Source of the DNA: Oscarella lobularis
Lineage: Eukaryota; Porifera; Homoscleromorpha; Homosclerophorida; Oscarellidae
DNA length: 64,000 nucleotides
Direction of reading: 5' to 3'
Assembly: GCF_947507565.1 (NCBI RefSeq)
Contig: NC_089179.1
Span: forward strand, 3,489,747 to 3,553,746
In this document: positions 32,802-43,930 of the stretch, one piece after another
Layout of the letters: each line of letters starts with the position of its first letter
Position numbering within the stretch: the stretch's first letter is position 1
Program-made: the position numbers and the translations under genes
Notes under the pieces: model-generated
Told to the model about the DNA's origin: nothing
Databases searched by the model: none
Seen by the model: the letters and a program-made list of their open reading frames with translations, nothing else

Positions 32802-34252
32802 ATGGCACTCCTCGTGACGGCCGTCTTGGTTGCTACTGCTCTCTTTTCCTCGCTCGCATTCGGAGCAAATATCACGGATACTAGTATCCGTGCAAATATG
32901 ACGAGAGGTAAGGCACAGGCAAAGGGACGACTAGTGAACTGTCTCGCCTATTGAAACAATTCAAAGCAATTTTCTCCAAACCTAAATAGTAACTAAAAAA
33001 AACGAAGGCACTCTAAGGAATCGTTACGTGAGCTACAGTACTGTACGGACAGATCCTGACGTTGGAGGCCGACCCTGAGAGGATGCAAAAATAATAGAAT
33101 AGTAATTGTGATGACGAACTCGTGTCTCGTCATCTATATCCTCCGTAGGATAGAACTATTAGAGGATAGTGATAGTATGATAGTATTGCCCTGGCGACAC
33201 CTTAGAGGAAACTAAAACTCGACAGTCAACATATCCACGATGTTTTTCTAGATTACATAATTCTGAGAGACTCGATGACACAATACGCTGATTTGTCAGC
33301 TTATGGAACAGCAACGCAGAGCTCTACCTTTTCTCACTCGTGCAAGCCCAACGCTTCAAAAGCGATTGACGGAAACAGCGAAGGCGTCTTCCGGTGGTGC
33401 TCAGTCACTCACACGAACCAGGATGCCGCAGCGTGGTGGGAAGTCGACTTGAAGGTAAGTTCAAGCGTCGTTTCAGTCGTTCTTTTCAATCGCGTCGACT
33501 GCTGCATGAACCGTCTCTCCAACTTCAACGTCCTACTGAAAGATCAATTGCACAAAGTCTTGAGAAGCTATTACGAAGGTCGTGGTGGCAGAGAAATCAT
33601 GTCTTTTCCAGTGCGTCCCACACGTACTGGAGTCTACTACGTTCGAGTTCAGCTTCGCAGAAAAAACTATCTCAGTCTCGCTGAAGTAGACGTTTACGGT
33701 AAAGGCTCTTATCACTTAACTAACTCAACTTGTATTATTTAAATTATTATTTTTAGGAACAAACGACGTTGCCACCCAAAGAAACTTAGCCCGAAACCAA
33801 CCTGCACTTCAAAGCTCGACCTACTATTACTCATGCTCGCCAACCGCTTCTAAGGCCGTCGACGGTAACGCGGAGGGTTCCTTCCATTGGTGCTCGGTCA
33901 GTCACACGAATAACGACCACCAAGCGTGGTGGCAGGTCGATCTCCAAGGCTCACATACTGTCAACCGTGTGCACGTGTTCAATCGCGTCGACTGTTGCAT
34001 GGAACGTCTCGCCAATTTCAACGTCACGCTGCGAGACTCGACCGGAGCGACGAAGGCGACGAAACATTTCTCTGGTGGCACACCTACTGAAATATATAAA
34101 TTCCAGCAAACAGTCCATGACGTCAGATACGTTTGCGTTCAACTCCTCGGACAGAACTATCTCAGTCTCGCTGAAGTTCAAGTGATTGGTAATGTGACGG
34201 GATCATTAGGGGAATAAATTCTTTTTCTATATTCGTGTTTTTAGGAACGTGA
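32802..34252 (+). CDS. Two-domain F-type lectin, copy 2 (both sugar sites intact)
   Basis: Exons 32802-32907, 33252-33698, 33757-34188 and 34245-34252 join in phase. The signal exon is of the MALLVTAVLVATALFSS type and carries a 27-base in-frame insertion (ANITDTSIRANMTR) around a 20-bp palindrome. Domain 1 has WCSVTHTNQD and NRVDCCMNR; domain 2 has WCSVSHTNND and NRVDCCMER. The 26-residue spacing is exact in domain 1 and the H and RxDx4R are present in domain 2. The loops before the first WCSV (GVFRWCSV, GSFHWCSV) lack the proline found in copies 1 and 3-7, a feature shared with copy 8. An alternative first exon lies at 31989. Confidence 0.88.
32873..32892. repeat. 20-bp perfect palindrome inserted in signal exon of lectin 2
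   Basis: CACGGATACTAGTATCCGTG is flanked on both sides by caaatat (gcaaatat if the shared g is counted). No other signal exon has it. This looks like a tiny palindromic insertion with a 7-8 bp target duplication. Confidence 0.75.
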
Positions 34253-34530
34253 GCTTCCATCCGCTCGAATCGACGAAATGACATTTTCTGAATGTTTGAT
34301 GCTCGCTTGTCTGCACGTCTTGGATGTTCTGGCTTGTTGTCTTGCTGCTGCTGCTGTTGCTTAATGGAATATTTGCATTTGATCACGTGTGCACCGTACG
34401 CAATATAGATGACCCCCCCCCCCCCCCCCCATGAAACATAATAAGTGAAGCCGGATGGGAGCTTTACGTGTTCGTTGCGTCGTGTTTCGATCTTCCGCCA
34501 TTTTGGATATTGGTCATAATTCGAAAACTT
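34253..34530. other. 3' flank of lectin 2 with C18 tract
   Basis: This is the standard lectin 3' flank (gcttgtctgcacgtcttgga, a CTG run, gatcacgtgtgcac). It is followed by 18 C (34413-34430), and then a relic of the KH-gene leader appears. Shorter C runs occur at the same place after copies 4, 5 and 8. Confidence 0.6.
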
Positions 34531-35130
34531 GTTGTACACAACATCGCATCCTTTCACATGGCGTTTGTTGACGCGCTCTGAACAGAGACCTGTAAAAAGC
34601 AGAAAAGCAAGCAACAAAAAATTCATACGCGTTTCCCAACCCCTCACACACACTCACCGACTCCATCCCAGCTGCTAATTCATCAACTAAAAGCAGATTG
34701 AATGAGAGCTATGCAGCATATGACATTTGTTTTTCTTACCGGACGTCTTTTTTTTAAGATTGCTGGTTCGGATTGGGTACACAAGGTCGTTTCCTCTCCG
34801 TTGTAGTTCATTTTGAACGTGACTTGGCATTGGTATTGACCAGGGCAATTTTTAGGATCCTTTACGATCAATGTGCTTGAAACTGTTCCTGCCGCATGAT
34901 TGATCAGTTCGTACATCTCATCGTCAGACTCCAGCTCTGTCATTTAGCAGCCACTTGAAAGACGGCGTCCAGCCTCTGCACTTTGCAGTACAAATGACAA
35001 TCCCATCTTCAGAAATTGAGTCTTGTATGCTAACGCTCGGGATTCCGTCTGTTTGAAAAGTACAATATCGAATAATAAACCACGTTTAAGATTGCTATCG
35101 TAGATACCAAATAGCAGTGACATTTTCACT
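34530..35130 (-). pseudogene. Frameshifted Ig-like domain fragment and a separate signal-peptide exon
   Basis: On the reverse strand an exon (acceptor near 35045) reads SVSIQDSISEDGIVICTAKC and GWTPSFKWLLND, then hits a stop. The +1 frame continues (TELESDDEMYELINHAAG...) to YQCQVTF. Cys, Trp and YxC have the spacing of an immunoglobulin-type domain broken by one indel. Downstream at 34530-34626 a signal peptide (MNFLLLAFLLFTGLCS) with a donor is seen. This unique sequence interrupts the lectin unit, so it is an insertion or a piece of another locus. Confidence 0.5.
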
Positions 35131-36020
35131 CACAGAAAGTAGCAGAATCAAATCTGTTTCCAGATCTACATGAAAACGCAATAGTTTAGCCCCACTACTA
35201 ACGCTACCCCCAATTTGCGCCGACCCGCCGTGTTTTAGAGTTTGCTAGCCTCGCGTGCCAGGCTCTCCCCGTAGTGACGCGAGTTAGCGCCCCACTCCGG
35301 GGAGAGCCTTGGTCTGACGCTATGACGTCATGCCCTGCTCTTGGCATGTGATCATTATGTCATGATTCGGCAGACGTTGCGAGACAGGCTGGATACGAGC
35401 CTAACTCGGAGTCGGCCGCTGGTTTCGACGTCGTTCAGTATTCCGCTTGTCGTGTTACGTACCTCATAAGCAGCGATAAGCAGCGATAAGCAGCGAGAGC
35501 GACGAGCGGTTCGGCTCAAAAGTAGCGCATGCGCAAAAGTAGCCTCGATACTCCAGACCCTCGCGCGTTGGCGAGAGGATCACGTGGTTTTTCGAACCGA
35601 GCGAGCCAATAACAGGTCTCAATAGTAACAGTCGGTAGACTCCTTTTCTATACGTATTTAAAATGGCTTTGCGAATCGCGTGTTTATCGCATCCACGTCT
35701 TTGATCGATCGTCGCCCGCAAACGAACGCGTGCTGGTGTACGGATTCGGCTTTGTTCAACTAAAAAAATAAACGCGGTGGGCAAATGAAGCCGGATTAAA
35801 ACGCCCGCGGGCGCTTTATGTGCAGAAGCGGCCAGCCTGCGACACGCGCTCCTCAACCACGATGTTTGCACGTGAGTGTGAGCAGGTCTAGCTTTATTTA
35901 TCTAGTTCATCTAATAAACGCGGTAGACCAATGGTTGACAACGTACGAATTATAAAGGTCCAGCCGATAGGCTCGCTTGCCCCACACGCCCATAGAAAGC
36001 CAGACGAAGCGGATCTTACT
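35131..36020 (+). promoter_or_regulatory. Insertion remainder and promoter of lectin copy 3
   Basis: 35131-35640 is sequence not repeated elsewhere in the window, with a short triple repeat cagcgataag (35466-35493). From about 35650 it returns to the lectin 5' module, with a TATA-like block at 35950-35956. No gene is seen in the first part. Confidence 0.45.
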
Positions 36021-37437
36021 ATGGCATTCCTCCTCGTGACGGCCGTCTTGGCTCTCTTTTCTTCGCTTGCTTTCGGAGCAAATTTCACGAGAGGTAAGGC
36101 GAAAGGACTCTGAAACTGTCTCGGCTATGGAGACAATTCAAAGCAATGCTCATTTTCTCCAAGCTTCTAAGTAGAGGCACTGTAACAAATCGCAACTTCA
36201 ATTTATAATTTAATGTGCTCTTTGGTTTAACGACCGACCGTACGGATAGATCCTGACACTGAAGATGGCGACCGGCTGGTTCTGCCAATTCGGGTTCATC
36301 GGGGGGGGGCGGAAGCAGGCCCTGAGAGAGTGTACTAATTATGATAATTACTTTACCCCGCCTACGTAGTCGACTCAGGACTCTGTGGCCTAAAACTAAA
36401 ACTCGGCGCTTTATTATCAGTCAACAATCACGGTGTTCTTTTAGACTACAAAATTCTGAGAGACTCTCGGGCATATTACACAGATTTGGCAGTTTATGGA
36501 ACAGCAACGCAGAGCTCTACCTTGTCTCACACGTGCAAGCCCACCGCTTCAAAAGCGACGGACGGAAACAACGAAGGCGTCTTCCATCCGTGGTGCTCAG
36601 TCACTCACACGAACAACGATGCCTCAGCGTGGTGGGAAGTCGACTTGAAGGCCAATTCAGTCGTCTTTTCAGTCGTTGTTTTCAATCGCATCGACTGCTG
36701 CATGGACCGTCTCTCCAACTTCGACGTCATAGTGAAGGATCAATCCCACAAGGTCTTGAAAAGCTTTTACGAACGTGTGGGTGGCAGAGAGATGATGGCC
36801 TACTCAGTGCGTCCCTCACTGAAAGGAGCACGCTACGTTCGAGTTCAGCTTCGCGGAACAAACTATCTCAGTCTCGCTGAAGTAGACGTTTACGGTAAGA
36901 AGAGTCAGGACTCGGCATCACGTAGGTATTTTTTATAGGAGTAAATCAATTCGCTACGGAAAGAGACTTAGCCCGAAACAAACCTGCTACTCAAAGCTCG
37001 ACTGTAGCTCACGCCTGCTCCCCAACCGCTTCTAAGGCTGTCGACGGTAACACGGAAGGCGTCTTCTATCCGTGGTGCTCCGTCACGCACACGAACAACG
37101 ATGATCAAGCGTGGTGGCAGGTCGATCTCCAAGGCTCGCGTACTGTCCACTCAGTTCGCGTTTTTAATCGCGTCGACTGCTGCATGGAACGTCTCGCCAA
37201 TTTCAACGTCACGCTGCGAAACTCGGCCGGAGCGACGCTGGGGACGAAATATTTCGCTGGTGGCACGAATACAGAAATATATACATTCCAACAGATAGTA
37301 GTCCATGAGGTCAGATACGTTCGCGTTCACCTCCTCGGAAAGAACTATCTCAGTCTCGCTGAAGTACAAGTGATTGGTAATGACGGGATCATTAGGGGAA
37401 TAAATTCTTTTTCTATACTCATGTTTTAGGCGAGTGA
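36021..37437 (+). CDS. Two-domain F-type lectin, copy 3 (both sugar sites intact)
   Basis: Exons 36021-36093, 36445-36894, 36939-37376 and 37430-37437 give 322 aa. Domain 1 is almost identical to that of copy 1 (only a few bases differ, for example SVVV for SVVL). This indicates very recent duplication or gene conversion between copies 1 and 3. Domain 2 differs more (STVAHACSPT at the start, QQIVVHEVRY near the end). H-x26-R-x-D-x4-R is intact in both domains (THTNND ... NRIDCCMDR; THTNND ... NRVDCCMER). Intron retention after domain 1 would give the same early stop as in copy 1. Confidence 0.9.
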
Positions 37438-37815
37438 GCTTCCATCCGCTCAAATCAGCGAAATGACATTTTTTTGAATGGTTGATGCTCACTTGTCTGC
37501 ACGTCTTGCATGTTCTGTCTTGTCGTCCTGCTGCTGCTGCTGTTGCTTAATGGAATATTTGCATTTGATCACGTGTGCACAGTATGGAATTCTTCGCTTG
37601 TGTACTGTACGCCCCGCGGGCGGAAAGGAGACCCCCTCGCAACGCAAAAACAAAAGCCATACCGTCAAAACGTTCCCTCTTCCACGTCGGGCGCCGCCTC
37701 GATCGCGCATAGACCTCTTGCGAGAGAGGATACAGTGTAGAGAAGAAAGAGAACTACTGCTACGTCACGCGTTCACCAAAGCCCCGTACGCACTACGCAC
37801 ACCTATTTATTTCAT

Positions 37816-38006
37816 TTTCTATTTAGCGTCGCCCTTTTCAATTAAAGTATCTTCATCGACCTTTAATAAATCGAACGAGAATTAAAACGCGGTATTTTTT
37901 CGTCAGAAAAAGGGACTTACTTCTGGAAATTTCTCTAGAAGATAGTCTACAATATCTCCGCAAACGTCTCCTTGAATAACAATCTCATCTTCGCCAGTAA
38001 CAGACG
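37816..38006 (-). pseudogene. DENR 3' exon fragment 2
   Basis: Same fragment as at 29626-29815 and closer to the true DENR sequence (cagacgatccgc). The junction to the KH block R3 falls at the same position, which points to one founding junction later duplicated. Confidence 0.8.
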
Positions 38007-39240
38007 ATCCGCGTGTATGTAGTGTTTCGGGGAGCGAGTCGCGTGTATTTCGGCGTCGAACGTTCGAGGGGGGCCCCTTCGCGTCCTTCTATGCATGCAG
38101 TAGGGTCGTACCGTCTGGACGCTTCCACATCGGGCCGCCTTGATTGTGCATAGGCCCTTTGCGAGACTGAGAAGGAGATTGCGGAGTCGCCATCGTCTTT
38201 TTGTCCCGTAAAATGCCCCGTACGCGAAATCCTTTCGATTCTCTCGCGATCGACAATGATCTTCGAAAGCTACCGTAGTCTGCGGTTCGAAGAGAAGAGC
38301 GTTCGTTGCGTCGTGTTTCCATCTTCCGCCATTTTCGATGTTGCGTCATAATTTCTAGTCTTGCCGCCGGTCAAACCTGTTTTCGAACCGGTTTAGAATT
38401 CGCACCTATTCGGTCAAACCAATGAGAGCACTGTACGTCACACCACGTGACACAGCGGACCAATGAGAGCGCTGGGTGAATGGGCGGGGCGCGCTCTTCA
38501 AAATAGCGACGAGCGCACCGATTTCCTTCAGTTGCGGCTGAGGGTGGGTGCGGCGTGGAGCAATCTGCGTCTCATCCTTGAGATGGACTGGCTCGGGAGA
38601 TTCGACAGAAGGCAAGTGAGGATAGTTGGAACTCAGCGTGGCCCACGGGTAATTCCGTGCCGGAGCCCCTAGGCAGGGCGATGGGGGGCTTATGCCTCGG
38701 TTTACGCACTGGGATTTAACGATCGCCAAAGTCTTATTGTTGCCAATAAGCACGGCTCACGTTAGGCACGAGTGAGCACGGCTTAGAGGGGGTGTTCAAC
38801 CATGGCCTGGTTGCCGGCACTTATCTCACCCGATGGCACGATTAGACGGAGGATGATCCGGCCCAGGAGCCTTCGATTCCTCCATTGCACTGTCTTCATT
38901 GTTGACTCCTACAAGCAGTGGTCAGCCTCTCTCCACTCCACAAGGCCCGGTTCTTCTCAGGAAGACATACCGAAGGCTTTGGTACCAGCGCACCGGGGTT
39001 TCGGTATTAGGGGCCGATTCTCATCCAGGTGGGTACTGATCGGAGTGGCCGAGGACCCGCAACTCGCCCGACATTTTTTGGAAGGGGGTCATCGCTTTGC
39101 GAAGACTTCCCTGGGCTACAACGCGTCCGAACCTCCTCGCGGTGTAGCCTGGGTAACGCGAATACGGACGCAACCAAAAGGTACGTATACGGATTGATCG
39201 ACAGTAGCTAATCTCTTTTTTCTTCTAGGGCAAAAAGTCG
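38005..39240. repeat. Unit head R3 (KH exon 1 relic and promoter)
   Basis: Copy of 25785-27015 and almost identical to R4 at 48120-49385. The KH exon 1 relic is still open (MATPQSPSQSRKGPMHN), but no KH domains follow it. The + strand intron is preserved. Confidence 0.8.
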
Positions 39241-39792
39241 GACGATCGAAAGACGCGATGACGAAGCAAACGGGACGCATTGAAAATGAATCTAGCTAGG
39301 TAAACATTTTTTCTCGTTACAGTAGGCCGTACGTGACTCTGTAAGCACGTTTTCTTATTCGAATAAAATCGTTTTGCGTATGTATCGCTTCCACGTGACC
39401 GCGTAAAATTTCTTTGGGGATATGTAATTGATGGTCGCCGAAACGCCGTTGATTGTCGGCTCACCTTCGTTCCCGGCCGCTTGTCACTGCAGTGATTTGA
39501 GACGGCAGAAGGTCATCAAGCGGACATTTTATGCGTGCAAACTGAAGGCGGGAACTCATGCTCTTGGGCAGAAAACCGACAAACAAGGCGCCAAGCCGAT
39601 CGCTTCCATCATGAAAAACAAACGCGGATGAAGCCGGATCAGCGGCTGCATGGCCCGCGGCAATTTTGCAAGTGAATGTGTTTTTACAGCTTTAGCTTTA
39701 TTTATCTAACGCATACTATAGGGCCTAGCGAATACAGTAGGCTCGATCGTTCGCCACACGCCCAAAGAAAGCCAGACGAAGCGGATCACAGT

Positions 39793-39871
39793 ATGGCACT
39801 CCTCGTGACGGCCGTCTTGGTTGCTACTGCTCTCTTTTCCTCGCTCGCATTCGGAGCAAATATGACGAGAG
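39793..39871 (+). other. Intact extra signal-peptide exon (MALLV type) before lectin 4
   Basis: A 79-base exon encoding MALLVTAVLVATALFSS, then LAFGANMTR, with donor GAG/GTAATT in the right phase. A second such exon at 40565 has a better donor (GTAAGT), so this one may be an alternative or fading first exon. Confidence 0.5.
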
Positions 39872-40564
39872 GTAATTAAGTGAGACTATAAAGGAGTTGA
39901 ACTGCATGTCGCGCGACTTACAAAACCGATTGCAAAGTCGTGTCCTTTGGACACCTTGCTATATAGGGAGGTATAGGGTGGGTTGAACGATTGGCGCTCC
40001 CCATGCCGCTCTCTGCCTGATCGCGATAACGTTATCCTAAATTAACGTCCGATCATCTCTTTCTAAGTAAACATTTTTCTCGTTAATATAGGCCGTATGT
40101 GACTTTGTGTGCACGTTTTTTGCTCGAATATAATGGTTTTGCGAATCGATGTATCACTTCGATATCCACGTGACCGCGCGTAAAATATCTTTGGGATATC
40201 TAATCGATTGTCCGTTCTCGCTTGTCACTGCAGTGATTTGAGACGAAGGTCCCACTCGCGTCGTCATGCAAGCGGACGTTTCACGCCGAAAACTGACAAA
40301 CAATCGTTTGCGGTACATAATAGTCGCGTGGGCCGTCAGCTGACCGTCAGCTGGCCTTCAGCTGGCCGTCAGCTGGCCGCTTCCGTAACAAACGCGGAGG
40401 GAAGCAACTGAAGCCGGATCAGGGCTGGCCCGCGCTTCTCAACCCCCACGATGTTTGCACGTGAACGTGTTTTGCATTTTATCTAAACGCGTCGTACAAA
40501 AGGGCCCAGCGAATAGGTTCGTTCGCCACACGCCCAAAGAAAGCCAAACGAAGCGGATCTCAGT

Positions 40565-42088
40565 ATGACACTCCTCGTGACGGCCGTCTTGGTTGCTACT
40601 GCTCTCTTTTCCTCGTTCGCATTCGGAGCAAATATGACGAGAGGTAAGTGAGACTATAAAGGAGTTGAACTGCATGTCGCGACTTACAAACCGATTGTCG
40701 TGTCCTTTGGACACCTTGGTATATAGTGAGGTATAGGGTGGGTTGAACGATTGGCGCTCTCCATGCCGCTCTCTAGCTGCCTGATCGCGATAAAGTTATC
40801 CTAAATTAACGTCCCCGCCTAGGCGAAAGGACTCTGAAACTGTCTCGGCTATTGAAAAAATTCAAAGCAATGCGCATTTTCTCCACGCTTCTAAGTAGAG
40901 GCACTTTCTATCTCCACACGTCTCAGGGGGGCTGAGAGAGTGTACTTATTATGATATGTAAATTACTTTACCCCGCCTAGTCGACTCAGGCCTCTGTAGG
41001 GTGACTATATAGGATATACTGCCCGCCGCAAACTAAAACTAAAACTAAAACTCGGCGCTTTATTATCAGTCAACAATCACGGTGTTCTTTTAGACTACAA
41101 AATTCTGAGACTCCGCGACCCATTACGCAAATTTGGCAGTCTATGGAACACCTACGCAGAGCTCTACCTATTCTCACTCGTGCAACCCCACCGCTTCAAA
41201 AGCGACGGACGGAAACACCGAAGGCGTCTTCTCTCCGTGGTGCTCGGTCACTTGGACCAACAACAATGAGCTATCGTGGTGGGAAGTCGACTTGAAAGCC
41301 AGTTCAACCATATATTCAGTCGTTGTTTTCAATCGCGTCGACTGCTGCATGGACCGTCTCACCAACTTCGACGTCATACTGAAGGATCAATCCAAAAAGG
41401 TCTTGAGAAGCATTCACGAAGTTAAGGGTGGCAGAGAGATCATGGCCTTCGCAATGCCTCCCATACTGACAGGAGTACGTTACGTTCGAATTCAGCTTCG
41501 CGACGAAAACTATCTCAGTCTCGCTGAAGTAGACGTTTACGGTAAGAAGAGTCAATTGAAGGACTCGGTATCACGTAGGTATTTTTTATAGGACAAAATA
41601 AACTCGTTACGGAAAGAAACTTAGCCCGATACCAACCTGCTACTCAAAGCTCGACGTACAGTCACTCGTGCTTTCCAACCGCTTCTGTAGCCGTCGATGG
41701 TAACACGGAAGGTTTCTTCTATCCGTGGTGCTCGGTCTCATTAACCAACAAGGACCGGGAAGCGTGGTGGCAGGTCGATCTCCAAGGCTCACATACTATC
41801 AACCGTGTTCACGTGTTCAATCGCGTCGACAAGTTCATGGAACGTCTCGCCAATTTCAACGTCACGCTGAAAAACGCGGACAAAACGACGCAGGCGACGA
41901 AACATTTCGCTGGTGGCGCGCAAACCCAAATATATACATTCGATCAAATAGTCAATGACGTCAGATACGTTCGCGTTCACTTCATCGGAAGCGGCTATCT
42001 GACTCTCGCTGAAGTTCAAGTGTTTGGTAAGGAAAAGGCCATTAGAGGAATAATTCCGTTTTTCTATATTGATGCTCTAGGCAAGTGA
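40565..42088 (+). CDS. Two-domain F-type lectin, copy 4 (sugar-site His lost in both domains)
   Basis: Signal exon 40565-40643 (MTLLVTAVLVATALFSSFAFG), domain 2 exon 41592-42026 and last exon 42081-42088 are clear. Domain 1 has a two-base deletion just after the usual acceptor (41094), which would shift the frame. A second acceptor (TTTGGCAG, exon from 41140) restores it, giving VYGTPTQSST. The fucose-site His is replaced by Trp in domain 1 (VTWTNN) and by Leu in domain 2 (VSLTNK); RxDx4R remains. The adjacent Cys pair becomes Lys-Phe in domain 2 (NRVDKFMER). The gene is otherwise well formed, so altered rather than lost binding is plausible. Confidence 0.8.
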
Positions 42089-42273
42089 GCTACCATCCGC
42101 TTGAATCGGCGAAATGACATTTTCTGAATGTTTAATGTTTGCTTGTCTGCACGTCTTGGATGTTCGTCTTGCTGCTGTCGCTTAATGGAATATTTGCATT
42201 TGATCACGTGTGCACAGTACGCATTATAGTCCCCCCCTCATTATAAGAGATCAGCCAATAGGCGGATCTTATC

Positions 42274-42368
42274 ATGGGATTCCTTTTAGTGGACGGCCGT
42301 CTTGGGTTCCTCTGCTCTCTTTCCCCCTCTTTTCCTCGCTTGCATTCGGAGCCAATTTCACGAGAGGC
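42274..42368 (+). pseudogene. Decayed signal-peptide exon
   Basis: ATGGGATTCCTTTTAGTGG followed by a frameshifted signal sequence (MGFLLVDGRLGFLCS). It ends in gagaggcaagtgag, where the donor GT has become GC. A sister relic is at 45711. Confidence 0.65.
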
Positions 42369-42787
42369 AAGTGAGACTCTAAAGGAGCATCAATTGAACT
42401 ACATGTCGCGCGATTGCAACGTCAAAGAAAGAATGTAAACGTGCCTTATTGGATATCTATATAATTAATTTAATTAACGTCGATCTGCTCGCGAAATGAC
42501 GTTACTGTGAACGTTCGATGATTGCGTTTGCACGTCTTGGATGTTCGCAATTGTTGTCTTGTTGCTTTTAAATGGAATTCTTCGCTTGTGCACGCCCGCG
42601 GGCGGAAAGGGGCCCCTCGCATCGCAAAAAGTAAAGCCGTACCGTCAAAACGTTCCCTCTTCTACGTCGGGCGCTGCCTCGATCGCGCATTGACCTCTTG
42701 CGAGAGAGGATAGAGAAGAAAGAGAACTCCTGCTACGTCACGCGTTTCACCAAAGCCCGTACAAACTACGTACACCTATTTATTTCA

Positions 42788-42931
42788 TTTTCTATTTAGC
42801 GTCGCCTTTTTCAATTATAGTATTTTCATCGATCTTTAATAATTCGAACGAGAATTAAAACGCGGTATTTTTTCGCCAGAAAAAGGACTTACTTCTGGAA
42901 ATTTCTCTAGAAGATAGTCTACAATATCGAC
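42788..42931 (-). pseudogene. DENR 3' exon fragment 3, truncated
   Basis: Matches the DENR stop exon, intron and the start of the previous exon. At 42931 it is joined directly to the splice-site part of the KH-unit block (cgacagtagctaatctc), a different junction from fragments 1 and 2. Confidence 0.75.
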
Positions 42932-43493
42932 AGTAGCTAATCTCTTTTTTCTTCTAAGGCAAAAAGTCGGACGATCGAAAGACGCGATGACGGGGACATA
43001 TTCCAGATAAATCTAGCTAGGTAAACATTTTTCTCGTTTAGGCTGTAGGTGCCTTGTATGCACTGGTTTTGCGAATCGATGTATCACTTCGATATCCACG
43101 TGACCGCGCGTAAAATATCTTTGGGATATCTAATCGATTGTCCGTTCTCGCTTGTCACTGAAGTGATTTGAGACGGCAGAAGGTCCCACTCGCGTCGTCA
43201 TGCAAGCGGACGTTTCACGCCGAAAACTGACAAACAATCGTTCGCGGTACATAATAGTCGCGTGGGCCGTCAGCTGGCCGTCAGCTGGCCGTCAGTTGGC
43301 CGCTTCCATAACAAACGCGGAGGGAAAGCAAATGAAGCCGGATCAGGGCTGGCCCGCGCTTCTCGATCAACGCCCACGATGTTTGCACGTGAACGTGTTT
43401 TGCATTTTATGTTTATTTATCTAAACTATAGGGCCCAGCGAATAGGTTCGTTCGCCACACGCCCAAAGAAAGCCAAACGAAGCGGATTTCAGT
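42932..43493 (+). repeat. Partial unit head and lectin 5' module
   Basis: It starts inside the R-block intron and continues as the MALLV-type promoter module. That module contains a short tandem repeat ccgtcagctgg (43268-43302; longer at 40336-40380 and 49715-49750). It is nearly identical to 49345-49939. Confidence 0.6.
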
Positions 43494-43572
43494 ATGACAC
43501 TCCTAGTGACGGCCGTCTTGGTTGCTACTGCTCTCTTTTCCGCGCCCGCATTCGGAGCAAATACGACGAGAA
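43494..43572 (+). pseudogene. Signal-peptide exon with destroyed donor
   Basis: MTLLVTAVLVATALFSAPAFG is open, but the donor gagag/gtaagg has become gagaaataagg, so it cannot splice as the others do. The sister exon at 49940 keeps a GT. Confidence 0.7.
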
Positions 43573-43930
43573 ATAAGGCACAGGCAAAGGGACTAGTGAA
43601 CTGTCTTGTCGATTTGAGGCGGCAGATGGTCTCATTAGCGTCGTTTGATCAGTCTTTGCAAAGGAACGCGTTAAAAAGTAAACGCGGTGGGCAAATGAAG
43701 CCGGGTTAGTACGCCCGCGGGCGCTTTATGCAGAAGCGGCCTGCCAGCGACACGCGCTCCTCAACCACAATGTTTGCACGTGAGTGTTAGCAGCTTTAGC
43801 TTTATTTATCTAGTTCATCTAATAAACGCGGTAGACCAATGGTTGACAACGTACGAATTATAAAGGTCCAGCGGATAGGCTCGCTTGCCCCACACGCCCA
43901 TAGAAAGCCAGAGGAAGCGGATCTTATACT

